Positions 1 through 5,579 of a stretch of 6,255 nucleotides of DNA are shown here, piece by piece (position 1 is the stretch's first letter; the number at the start of each line of letters is the position of its first letter). Position numbers and translations under genes: made by a program. The stretch covers positions 1 to 6,255 of the forward strand of contig JBEANQ010000146.1 of NCBI GenBank assembly GCA_041165345.1, written 5' to 3'. Under the pieces are notes generated by a model. The model searched no databases and was not told the DNA's origin. It saw nothing but the letters and a program-made list of their open reading frames with translations. Source of the DNA: JBBKWH01 sp041165345 (GTDB lineage: Bacteria > Pseudomonadota > Gammaproteobacteria > Pseudomonadales > Moraxellaceae).

Positions 1-867
1 CCGACAGGCATACCCGTCGTGTTTTTACACGGTGGACCTGGGGGTGGCTCTCAGCCCAGCTATGCGCGTTATTTTGACCCACACAAATGGCGCATTGTGC
101 TGTTTGATCAACGCGGCTGCGGCCAAAGCACCCCGTTTGCAGAACTGCGCGATAACACCACGTGGGACTTGGTGGCCGACATTGAACGCATCCGCACCCA
201 TTTAGACATTACACGCTGGGCGGTGTTTGGTGGCTCATGGGGGTCTACCTTAGCGCTGGCCTATGGCATCACCCACCCCACCCGTTGCACCGGATTTTTT
301 CTGCGCGGCATTTTTTTATTGCGCCAAAAAGAAATCGACTGGTTTTATCAACACGGGGCATCCAAAATTTATCCGGATGCGTGGCAACATTATTTGGCGG
401 CCATTCCTACTGATGAACACGGCGACTTGGTACAGGCCTACTTTAAACGCCTGACCAGTGCTGACCCACAGGTGCGTCAAGCCGCCGCACGCGCATGGTC
501 AATCTGGGAAGGCTCGACCTCTAAGCTCATTCCAGACCACCACATGATTGCGCACTATGGCGCAGACGACTTTGCCGAAGCCTTTGCCCGCATTGAATGC
601 CACTACTTTGTCAACAAAGGCTTTTTTGACACAGACAACCACCTCATCGAGCAAATCGACACGATTCGGCATTTGCCCTGCATCATTGTGCATGGTCGCT
701 ATGACGTGGTCTGTCCGGTCGAAAATGCGTGGGAACTGTATCAGGCATGGCCGCAAGCCACGCTACATATCACACCTGATGCGGGTCATGCCCTGTCTGA
801 AACCGGCACAACGGCTGCACTGATTGCTGCAACTGATGCGTTTATTGCCCCAGATCATCCGCTTTAA
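1..867 (+). CDS. pip: Proline iminopeptidase (prolyl aminopeptidase), 5' end missing
   Basis: Cytoplasmic alpha/beta-hydrolase of peptidase family S33 that removes N-terminal proline from peptides. The frame is open from base 1, so the gene begins outside the window. The GTG at 19 lies inside the conserved strand before the oxyanion motif and is not the start. 288 residues are visible; relatives have about 310-320, so roughly 25 are missing. Numbering from the first visible residue: the HGGPGGG oxyanion motif is at about 10-16, FDQRGCGQS at 35-43, and the nucleophile motif GGSWGS at 77-82 with Ser79 (codon 235-237). The remaining triad members are Asp in GRYDVVCP (codon 703-705) and His in AGHALSE (codon 787-789). 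WSIWEG and the IECHYFVN segment are also typical of the family cap region. The triad is complete, so the enzyme should be active. It converges with the methyltransferase downstream. The TAA stop is at 865-867. Confidence 0.95.
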   Translation, partial: PTGIPVVFLHGGPGGGSQPSYARYFDPHKWRIVLFDQRGCGQSTPFAELRDNTTWDLVADIERIRTHLDITRWAVFGGSWGSTLALAYGITHPTRCTGFFLRGIFLLRQKEIDWFYQHGASKIYPDAWQHYLAAIPTDEHGDLVQAYFKRLTSADPQVRQAAARAWSIWEGSTSKLIPDHHMIAHYGADDFAEAFARIECHYFVNKGFFDTDNHLIEQIDTIRHLPCIIVHGRYDVVCPVENAWELYQAWPQATLHITPDAGHALSETGTTAALIAATDAFIAPDHPL

Positions 868-881
868 GCCTGTCTACAGCC

Positions 882-914
882 CTGTTTGGTGCAGCAACAC
901 TTGGCACCAAACAG
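882..914. terminator. Convergent-gene hairpin without a U tract
   Basis: Perfect 11-bp inverted repeat: CTGTTTGGTGC (882-892) pairs with GCACCAAACAG (904-914) around an 11-base loop. It lies in the 67-base gap between the convergent stops of pip (867) and the methyltransferase (935). Because the repeat is perfect, it folds equally well in either transcript. Neither side has a run of T, so it is not a textbook intrinsic terminator. It may stabilise 3' ends or act with Rho or by transcript collision. The repeat is seen directly; its function is inferred from position. Confidence 0.55.
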
Positions 915-934
915 CAGGACGCTTAAACGCGTGT

Positions 935-1624
935 TTAGTCCTTGATCGCCCAAAACAACGCCGCGCAGCCAACGACCTCAACATGATAACGCCCACAGCG
1001 TGAAGCCAAGGCGTGTTCTAAATCTGCCACATGGTCATGCTGATTATGAAACACACCCTTTTTATTATAAAAACGCATTAACGCTCGTGCCGGACGGCTA
1101 CGCGGTGCATCACCTTGCAACAACGTACTGCCAAACAACACACCACCGGTCTGCAAGTACGCCAATGCGTGGTCAAACGCGACGGTTTTTTCGGCCAACG
1201 ATGTGGGAATGCAATGCAGCAAATAATTCATCGCAACCGACCAAAACAGGGCTTCGGGCAGTTCGAGCGGCTCTAACGCATTACGCTGATACACTTTCAC
1301 CGGACGCCCCAAACGACGTTGCCCAAACACCAAGGTTTGCGGATTAAGGTCAACCAACACCAAGCGCTGCGGTTGTGGCTGCTTGCTGTAAGTCGGAAAA
1401 AACCCACTACCCACACCAATCTCAAGATGCTCACCTGACTGATGCTGACGATAAAACGCCAACAGCCGATGGGTCGGGCAACGCCATAACAAATAGTTGG
1501 ACACGCCCAACACCAGCGCATCATAAAGTTTGAGCGTGGCTGCGGTATACACCGCTTGGCCTGCTTGTATTGCGGCCTGATCGGGGTTTGGGCTGTGTGT
1601 TGTGATGGGTTTTGGAGCGTGCAT
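935..1624 (-). CDS. Class I SAM-dependent methyltransferase, substrate unknown
   Basis: 229-residue soluble protein with a Rossmann-type methyltransferase core. Visible landmarks are motif I HLEIGVGSGFF (about 66-76, glycine-rich SAM loop), the acidic residue after strand 2 in LVLVDLNP (Asp92, expected to bind the SAM ribose), MNYLLHCIP (132-140) in the motif IV region, and GGVLFGSTLL (160-169) on a late core strand. The pattern NYLLHCIP followed by GGVLFGST recalls a family of uncharacterised bacterial methyltransferases; I cannot name its substrate. The ATG at 1624-1622 is supported by GAGG at 1636-1633, eight bases upstream. The TAA stop (937-935) sits inside a small inverted repeat, TAAAC/GTTTA (924-937). 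The gene has the same direction as purA but lies beyond purA's terminator, so it is probably its own transcription unit. No truncation or missing core motif is seen. Confidence 0.88.
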   Translation of the reverse strand: MHAPKPITTHSPNPDQAAIQAGQAVYTAATLKLYDALVLGVSNYLLWRCPTHRLLAFYRQHQSGEHLEIGVGSGFFPTYSKQPQPQRLVLVDLNPQTLVFGQRRLGRPVKVYQRNALEPLELPEALFWSVAMNYLLHCIPTSLAEKTVAFDHALAYLQTGGVLFGSTLLQGDAPRSRPARALMRFYNKKGVFHNQHDHVADLEHALASRCGRYHVEVVGCAALFWAIKD

Positions 1625-1648
1625 TATTGTGTCCTCATGATGATGTTC

Positions 1649-1677
1649 ATTCTACAAAAAATAGCGGCGGTATAAAA
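1649..1677 (-). promoter_or_regulatory. Candidate promoter of the methyltransferase gene
   Basis: Reading the minus strand, a -10-like TAGAAT lies at 1654-1649. A poor -35 (TTTTAT, 1677-1672) lies 17 bases upstream and runs into the U tract of the purA terminator. Transcription would start near 1642, just before the GAGG ribosome binding site at 1636-1633. The placement makes sense because the terminator should isolate this gene from purA. The -35 match is weak, so confidence is low. Confidence 0.35.
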
Positions 1678-1706
1678 AAACCCGATCAATGTGATCGGGC
1701 TTTTTT
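1674..1706. terminator. Intrinsic terminator at the 3' end of hisZ-purA
   Basis: CCCGATC (1681-1687) and GATCGGG (1693-1699) form a 7-bp stem with a 5-base loop. Seven A's (1674-1680) and six T's (1701-1706) flank it, so the RNA has a U tract whichever strand is read. The only gene ending nearby is purA (minus strand, stop at 1739). Its natural role is to end the hisZ-purA transcript, with U7 after the stem. No plus-strand gene needs it. Confidence 0.9.
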
Positions 1707-1718
1707 AGGTTATCTGGC

Positions 1719-1737
1719 TGAATCAACTAGTGATTCA
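1719..1737 (-). repeat. Small inverted repeat directly after the purA stop
   Basis: TGAATCA (1719-1725) and TGATTCA (1731-1737) form a 7-bp stem around a 5-base loop, one base past the purA stop codon and about 20 bases before the main terminator stem. It lacks a U tract. It may be an accessory 3' stabilising hairpin, or chance: stems of this size are not rare. Confidence 0.35.
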
Positions 1738-1738
1738 A

Positions 1739-3058
1739 TCACACCTCAAACGGATGACGTAAGACGATGGTTTGGTCACGGTCGGGACCGGTTGAAACGA
1801 TATCCACAGGGCAACCGACCAACTCAGCAATCCGCTGAATATACGCTTGCGCCGCGGCGGGCAGTTGATCCAACGCCGTTGCACCAATGGTCGAATCGGT
1901 CCAGCCGGTCATGGTTTCATATACTGGTTGTACGTCTTCGAAGGCAACAGCATCGCTTGCACCAGCACAGCCCGAGTCGGCACTGTCATAACGGGTACAA
2001 ATTTTGATTTCGTCCAGACCATCCAGCACGTCCAGTTTGGTCAAGCACAAGCCGCTGATCGAGTTGATTTCAACTGCACGACGCAAGGCAACCGCATCAA
2101 ACCAACCACAACGACGTTGACGTCCGGTGGTCGCGCCAAATTCATGGCCAACCGTGCCCAAATGCTTGCCAATGGCACAGCCGGTGTCTTCGGCGGCATT
2201 GTATGGTAATTCGGTGGGGAACGGGCCTGCACCCACGCGGGTGGTATAGGCTTTGGTGATGCCCAAGACGTAGTCTAAATACAACGGGCCAACGCCAGAG
2301 CCGGTACTGACACCGCCAGCGGTGGTGTTGCTGCTGGTGACAAACGGATACGTGCCGTGGTCGATGTCCAGCAGTGAGCCTTGCGCGCCTTCAAACATCA
2401 GGTTGTCGCCGTTGCGACGGTGCGTATGCAGTAGCTCGGTCACGTCACAGACCATGCCACGCAGCGCATCGCGCCATTCGTTGGCTTGTTGCAAGACAGT
2501 GTCAAAATCAACCGCTTCAACCTTGTAGTATTCGGTCAGGCGGAAGTTGTGGTAGTCAATGACGTCACGCAGACGTTGTTCAAAGGCGTCACCACCCCGA
2601 ATCAGTTCGGCCAGACGCAGGCCACGGCGGGCGACTTTGTCTTCATAGGCAGGGCCAATACCGCGACCGGTTGTGCCAATTTTGGCATTGCCGCGTTTGA
2701 TTTCACGCGCTTGATCCAAGGCCACATGGCATTGCAAGATCAAAGGACAGTTTGGCGAAATCCGCAGACGCTCACGCACCGGCACGCCGCTGGCTTCAAG
2801 GGTTTTCATTTCTTTGAGCAAGGCATCCGGTGCCAGCACCACACCATTGCCAATCAGGCACATCACGCCTTCACGCAAGATGCCTGATGGAATCAGGTGC
2901 AGAACGGTTTTTTGACCGGCCACGACCAAGGTATGGCCTGCATTATGTCCACCTTGAAAGCGCACCACGGCTGCGGCTTGATCGGTCAATAGATCGACGA
3001 TCTTGCCTTTGCCTTCATCGCCCCATTGGGTGCCCAGCACCACGACATTCTTACCCAT
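1739..3058 (-). CDS. purA: Adenylosuccinate synthetase
   Basis: Cytoplasmic GTP-dependent enzyme joining IMP and aspartate to give adenylosuccinate, the first committed step from IMP to AMP. It has 439 residues, normal for bacteria. Landmarks in order: GTQWGDEGKGK at 9-19 (GTP-binding P-loop with catalytic Asp14), QGGHNAGHT at 35-43 (catalytic His42), GTTGRGIGPAYEDK at 128-141 (IMP binding), FEGAQG at 222-227, TSSNTTAGG at 241-249, GATTGRQRRCGWFD at 308-321 (aspartate and nucleotide loops), TKLDVLDG at 340-347 and STGPDR at 422-427 (guanine-side pocket). All are intact. I chose the ATG at 3058-3056 because MGKNVVVLGTQWG is the usual N-terminus and a purine-rich GGGGAAAAG lies just upstream. 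A TTG at 3079 would add seven atypical residues. It is co-transcribed with hisZ, whose stop lies 17 bases upstream, and is followed by a strong terminator. Confidence 0.97.
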   Translation of the reverse strand: MGKNVVVLGTQWGDEGKGKIVDLLTDQAAAVVRFQGGHNAGHTLVVAGQKTVLHLIPSGILREGVMCLIGNGVVLAPDALLKEMKTLEASGVPVRERLRISPNCPLILQCHVALDQAREIKRGNAKIGTTGRGIGPAYEDKVARRGLRLAELIRGGDAFEQRLRDVIDYHNFRLTEYYKVEAVDFDTVLQQANEWRDALRGMVCDVTELLHTHRRNGDNLMFEGAQGSLLDIDHGTYPFVTSSNTTAGGVSTGSGVGPLYLDYVLGITKAYTTRVGAGPFPTELPYNAAEDTGCAIGKHLGTVGHEFGATTGRQRRCGWFDAVALRRAVEINSISGLCLTKLDVLDGLDEIKICTRYDSADSGCAGASDAVAFEDVQPVYETMTGWTDSTIGATALDQLPAAAQAYIQRIAELVGCPVDIVSTGPDRDQTIVLRHPFEV

Positions 3059-3075
3059 AGCGGTCTTTTCCCCGT

Positions 3076-4248
3076 TCAAGTCGCATCAACCGGCACAATC
3101 TGCCAGCCGTCAGCCTGTTGCATCAATCGATGTGTGACGCGTCCATCACACGCATCTTGTTCGTCTAGTGCCTGAATCACCACATGCCCCGTACTGCGTG
3201 CCTGTGCAATAGCAGCTAATAATGTGGCGTCTCGCCCATTTGGTGCACTAATGACAACTGGTGTGGCAGCGATACCATCACGACCTGCGAGCACATGCAG
3301 GTCACAACTAAAGCCTGTGGCTGGACGTGTCCGGCCAAAATTAGTGCCAATGCCGTCATAGCGGCCGCCTTGCGCCACCGGCATGGCGTGATTGGGCTTA
3401 TAGGCCGCAAACACCAAACCAGTGTGATAGTGATAACCGCGTAATTCGGCGGCATCGACACTTACCTCACAGTTTGGCCACGCATGACGTACATGCGCCA
3501 AGGCCTGTGCAAGGGTGTCAATGGCGTGCATGAGGGCAGGTTCGGCGCGGGCTGCATCAGACAGTGCGCCAGTCAAAGCCTCAAGGTCATTGGACAAACG
3601 CCCCAACGCCAAAAAATCACTGCCATACGCCACGTGTTGGCTGTATTCGGTCAGTTCTGGCAAGGCTTTACGCTGATACAAATCAAACAAATGGTGTTCT
3701 TGTTCGGCGTCTAAACCAGCCAAACGCGCCAAGGCGGCAAAAATTTGAATATGGCCTAAATCAAGGTGCAATCCGGTCGCTTGGCCTGCGTCATGTAACA
3801 CCGTCAGCATCAGGTCGATCATTTCAAGATCGGCAGCCAAGGCGGTCGAGCCAAACAGTTCGGCACCCAATTGCAACGGCGCACGCGATTCAGACAAGCC
3901 TTGGGCGGAGGTATGCAATACGGTGGCGGCATAGCAATAACGCGCCACCCCTGCAACCGGATGCACGTGGGCATCAATCCGTGCCACTTGTGGGGTAATG
4001 TCGGCACGCACGCCCATCAGGCGACCCGAGATTTGATCGATCAACTTAAAGGTGACCAGATCGAGATCGCTGTTATCGGCAATCAAGAGTGATTCGACAT
4101 ATTCGATCAATGGCGTATAGACCAATTCATAGCCCCGACTCGCCAATTGATCGAGTAAACGGCGGCGCAATTGCTCAAGCCGCTGCGCTTGTTTTGGTAA
4201 TACGTCGGCTACTCCGTCAGGAAGCAGCCAAGTTTCGGCAACCGGCAT
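3076..4248 (-). CDS. hisZ: ATP phosphoribosyltransferase regulatory subunit
   Basis: HisZ is a catalytically dead paralogue of histidyl-tRNA synthetase. It assembles with the short form of HisG to give active, histidine-feedback-inhibited ATP phosphoribosyltransferase, the first step of histidine synthesis. The 390 residues fit HisZ and are too short for HisRS, since the anticodon-binding domain is absent. Class II synthetase remnants are visible: LLPDGVADVLP at 8-18, motif-2-like RADITPQVAR at 81-90, RGYHYHTGLVFAAY at 270-283, QGGRYDGI at 293-300 and FGRTRPATGFSCDL at 304-317, which replaces the HisRS motif 3 arginine segment. The ATG at 4248-4246 has AGG at 4260-4258, nine bases upstream. 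hisG is not in the window. hisZ-purA adjacency is common in gammaproteobacteria; here a DUF2237 gene lies divergently upstream rather than hflKC. The region upstream carries a promoter and an early terminator that could control both genes. Confidence 0.95.
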   Translation of the reverse strand: MPVAETWLLPDGVADVLPKQAQRLEQLRRRLLDQLASRGYELVYTPLIEYVESLLIADNSDLDLVTFKLIDQISGRLMGVRADITPQVARIDAHVHPVAGVARYCYAATVLHTSAQGLSESRAPLQLGAELFGSTALAADLEMIDLMLTVLHDAGQATGLHLDLGHIQIFAALARLAGLDAEQEHHLFDLYQRKALPELTEYSQHVAYGSDFLALGRLSNDLEALTGALSDAARAEPALMHAIDTLAQALAHVRHAWPNCEVSVDAAELRGYHYHTGLVFAAYKPNHAMPVAQGGRYDGIGTNFGRTRPATGFSCDLHVLAGRDGIAATPVVISAPNGRDATLLAAIAQARSTGHVVIQALDEQDACDGRVTHRLMQQADGWQIVPVDAT

Positions 4249-4295
4249 CTTGATTGACCTAATCCCATGTTTGAGCCAGCGTAAACCGGCAGACC

Positions 4296-4310
4296 GTGCA
4301 AATCATGCAC
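4296..4310 (-). repeat. Inverted repeat following the leader U tract
   Basis: GTGCA (4296-4300) and TGCAC (4306-4310) are separated by AATCA, giving a perfect 5-bp stem with a 5-base loop. It begins immediately after the U8 tract of the leader terminator on the minus strand. It could be a third leader hairpin or a small operator. It is short enough to be chance. Confidence 0.3.
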
Positions 4311-4333
4311 AAAAAAAATCGGGGAACCCCCGA
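4311..4333 (-). terminator. Early intrinsic terminator in the hisZ-purA leader (possible attenuator)
   Basis: On the minus-strand RNA, UCGGGG (4333-4328) pairs with CCCCGA (4324-4319) around a 3-base loop. Eight consecutive U's (4318-4311) follow at once. This is a convincing intrinsic terminator shape. No minus-strand gene lies upstream in the window for it to end. It sits roughly 60 bases before the hisZ start and just after a strong -10 box, so it probably acts within the leader. Its 5' arm (4332-4328) can instead pair with CCCCG at 4340-4336, which would prevent the terminator from forming. Confidence 0.7.
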
Positions 4334-4340
4334 CGCGGGG
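4328..4340 (-). promoter_or_regulatory. Possible antiterminator hairpin competing with the leader terminator
   Basis: On the minus-strand RNA, CCCCG (4340-4336) pairs with CGGGG (4332-4328) around the 3-base loop CGU (4335-4333). It shares the CGGGG segment with the terminator stem, so the two cannot coexist. The 5' arm starts four bases after the -10 box, exactly where transcription is expected to begin. The complementarity is seen; the regulatory role is inferred. Confidence 0.4.
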
Positions 4341-4343
4341 CGG

Positions 4344-4352
4344 ATTCTAGCA
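4344..4352 (-). promoter_or_regulatory. Extended -10 promoter of hisZ-purA
   Basis: The minus strand reads TGCTAGAAT at 4352-4344: a TAGAAT -10 hexamer (4349-4344) preceded by the TGn extended -10 element. There is no good -35 at 16-18 bases; the best spaced hexamer is ATGCAC around 4372-4367, which an extended -10 can tolerate. Expected starts fall at about 4338-4335, within a C-run followed by G. This gives a leader of about 90 bases before hisZ. Confidence 0.6.
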
Positions 4353-4360
4353 TGACCAAC

Positions 4361-4370
4361 GCACGCGTGC
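4361..4370. promoter_or_regulatory. GCACGCGTGC palindrome over the -35 position
   Basis: A perfect 10-bp palindrome, GCACGCGTGC, lies about 11 bases upstream of the hisZ -10 box, so it overlaps where RNA polymerase would contact the -35 and spacer. That is a natural repressor site. Several perfect 10-bp palindromes are expected by chance in a window of this size, so only its position makes it notable. I do not recognise a known operator. Confidence 0.25.
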
Positions 4371-4412
4371 ATCCTGCAAAACCATCGCAATCTATCTTGC
4401 AACGATTGTTTA

Positions 4413-4441
4413 TCGTCATTCATCTGTTTAGGCTTTAGACT
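4413..4441 (+). promoter_or_regulatory. Candidate promoter of the DUF2237-yceF operon
   Basis: TCGTCA (4413-4418) and TAGACT (4436-4441) each match four of six consensus bases and are separated by exactly 17 bases. Transcription would begin near 4448, about 25 bases before the ATG at 4473. It is divergent from the hisZ promoter. The match is modest. Confidence 0.35.
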
Positions 4442-4472
4442 GTCTTTTCGTCTATTCATGATCGAGCGTGCT

Positions 4473-4856
4473 ATGTCTTTGCATCCCTTCCCCACTGATA
4501 ATATTCGTAATGTGTTGGGCGAACGACTTGCCAGTTGTTGCTTTGATCCGCTCACCGGTTTTTATCGGGATGGCTTTTGTCACACCGGCCCACATGACAT
4601 CGGCCAACACACGGTCTGTGTGCAAATGACCGCCGACTTCCTCAATTTTTCTCAGCGTGCAGGCAATGACCTGATCACGCCATTGCCGCAGTTTGGCTTT
4701 GCGGGTTTACAACCGGGTGATTTTTGGTGTGTCTGCGTGACCCGTTGGAAACAAGCCCTAGATGCAGGCTATCCCGCCCCCATTAAGCTGGCCAGTTGCC
4801 ATGAATCTGCGTTGCAATATGTCACCCTAGACGAGCTGCGCCGCCATGCCCTCTGA
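4473..4856 (+). CDS. DUF2237 family protein of unknown function
   Basis: 127-residue soluble protein that I recognise as DUF2237 (COG3651-like), a conserved bacterial family without an assigned activity. Its signature runs through almost the whole length: NVLGERL (13-19), CCFDPLTGFYRDGFC (22-36), TGPHDIGQHTVC (38-49), FLNFSQRAGNDLITP (56-70), FGFAGLQPGDFWCVC (74-88) and RWKQALDAG (91-99). It is rich in conserved Cys (22, 23, 36, 49, 86, 88, 109) and His, which suggests metal or redox chemistry, but no specific activity can be claimed. No signal peptide or membrane segment is seen. I prefer the ATG at 4473, with GAG six bases upstream. An in-frame ATG at 4458 would add five residues but has no ribosome binding site. 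Its last 11 bases overlap yceF, so the two are probably translationally coupled. Confidence 0.88.
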   Translation: MSLHPFPTDNIRNVLGERLASCCFDPLTGFYRDGFCHTGPHDIGQHTVCVQMTADFLNFSQRAGNDLITPLPQFGFAGLQPGDFWCVCVTRWKQALDAGYPAPIKLASCHESALQYVTLDELRRHAL

Positions 4857-5442
4857 CCCACGGCGGCATCGGTTGATCTTGGCATCGACCTCGCCGACAC
4901 GGCGCGAGTTGTTGCATCGACTGACCCTCGATTTTGACTGCATCTCGCCTGACCTTGACGAAACCCCACGGCCCAACGAAAGCCCCGCCACGCTTGCCAT
5001 TCGGTTGGCACAACAAAAAGCCGCGACCGTGGCCAGCCGCTATCCGGATCACTGGGTGATTGGGTCAGACCAAGTCGCGACCCTTGATGGCTTGTGCTTG
5101 GGTAAACCCATGAGCGTCGATAATGCCCATGCGCAGCTTCGCTTGTGTTCAGGTCGAACTGTTCGGTTTGAAACCGCAGTCAGCCTGCAATGCCAAAAAC
5201 TTCAGCATGAAGACACCCAATTGGTGCCGTTTTCGGTCACGTTTCGTGAACTCAGCGATGCTGAAATCAGCCGATATATCGAACGAGAACAACCGCTGCT
5301 GTGTGCAGGCAGCTTTAAATGCGAAGGTCTGGGCATTAGCTTATTCTCTCACTTACATGGTGAAGACCAAACCGCCCTCATGGGGCTGCCCCTGCTGGCC
5401 TTGTGTGGCATGTTACGCCGCATTGGCCTGCAACTGCCCTAG
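4846..5442 (+). CDS. yceF: 7-methyl-GTP pyrophosphatase, Maf/YceF family
   Basis: Cytoplasmic nucleotide house-cleaning enzyme that hydrolyses 7-methyl-GTP to the monophosphate and pyrophosphate, preventing modified nucleotides from entering RNA. It has 198 residues, normal for Maf proteins. Landmarks: ILASTSPTRRELL at 11-23 (nucleotide-binding SxSxxR), DETPRPNES at 38-46, IGSDQVATLDG at 72-82 with catalytic Asp75, GKP at 86-88, CAGSFKCEGLGI at 153-164 and GEDQTALMGLPL at 172-183. GSDQV together with the GSFKCEG segment places it in the YceF subgroup, not the dTTP/UTP-acting YhdE subgroup. The start at 4846 lies inside the DUF2237 gene and its ribosome binding site is weak, which suggests coupling to upstream translation. 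Beyond the TAG stop (5440-5442) there is a hairpin, then a separate promoter for fbp. Confidence 0.95.
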   Translation: MPSDPRRHRLILASTSPTRRELLHRLTLDFDCISPDLDETPRPNESPATLAIRLAQQKAATVASRYPDHWVIGSDQVATLDGLCLGKPMSVDNAHAQLRLCSGRTVRFETAVSLQCQKLQHEDTQLVPFSVTFRELSDAEISRYIEREQPLLCAGSFKCEGLGISLFSHLHGEDQTALMGLPLLALCGMLRRIGLQLP

Positions 5443-5468
5443 CCCACCCGTGATCACCTGTATCACCC

Positions 5469-5508
5469 TGCGTCCTCATCGCTGCAATAGGCCGATGGGG
5501 GCGCATTT
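5469..5508 (+). terminator. Probable yceF terminator hairpin with a weak U tract
   Basis: TGCGTCCTCATCG (5469-5481) pairs with CGATGGGGGCGCA (5493-5505) over 13 bp, including two G-U pairs (5473 with 5501, 5476 with 5498), around an 11-base loop. Only UUU follows. The two G-U pairs work in plus-strand RNA but become A-C mismatches in minus-strand RNA, so this is a plus-strand RNA structure. It lies 26 bases after the yceF stop. Its 3' arm reaches the likely -35 region of fbp. Confidence 0.6.
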
Positions 5509-5530
5509 GGTCGCATAAATCCGTCATAAT
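5502..5530 (+). promoter_or_regulatory. Candidate fbp promoter
   Basis: CATAAT at 5525-5530 matches the -10 consensus at five of six positions and lies 49 bases before the fbp ATG. No good -35 is found at 16-18 bases (CGCATT at 5502-5507 is poor), so activation by a protein is possible. The location after the yceF hairpin supports a separate transcription unit. Confidence 0.4.
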
Positions 5531-5579
5531 AGCGCCGCCATTTGCGACTGAATCTTTTTGCCCATCGGAGCCGTTTGTT

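Noticed and set aside
19..21. GTG as the start of pip
   Set aside because: The frame is open back to base 1, and the GTG codes for a conserved strand residue directly before HGGPGG. The true start is outside the window.
1847..2209. 120-codon plus-strand frame opposite purA, with other long antisense frames at 2322-2887
   Set aside because: They lie fully inside an intact, conserved purA and show low-complexity residue patterns typical of antisense shadows.
3059..3079. Upstream TTG start for purA overlapping the hisZ stop
   Set aside because: It would add seven residues not found in PurA. The ATG at 3058 gives the canonical N-terminus and has a purine-rich site upstream.
3564..3998. 144-codon plus-strand frame opposite hisZ
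   Set aside because: It is entirely antisense to a well-conserved gene and has no recognisable domain.
4259..4306. 15-codon leader peptide (MICTVCRFTLAQTWD) just before hisZ
   Set aside because: It has no histidine codons and no ribosome binding site, and it lies after, not before, the terminator. It cannot act as a classical his-type attenuation peptide.
4311..4345. GC-rich stem and U tract upstream of hisZ as the 3' end of a tRNA
   Set aside because: There is no acceptor or anticodon arm upstream on the minus strand and no T-arm consensus; the repeat fits only nested hairpins.
4259..4555. 98-codon minus-strand frame upstream of hisZ
   Set aside because: It runs through the start of the DUF2237 gene, the divergent promoters and the leader terminator. 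It matches no family I recognise and has no convincing ribosome binding site, so it is a chance frame.
5450..5457. GTGATCAC palindrome after yceF
   Set aside because: An 8-bp palindrome is expected many times by chance in 6 kb, and this one has no stem extension or U tract.
5123..5518. 131-codon plus-strand frame overlapping yceF
   Set aside because: It is an out-of-frame shadow of yceF with no family resemblance and ends in the intergenic hairpin region.
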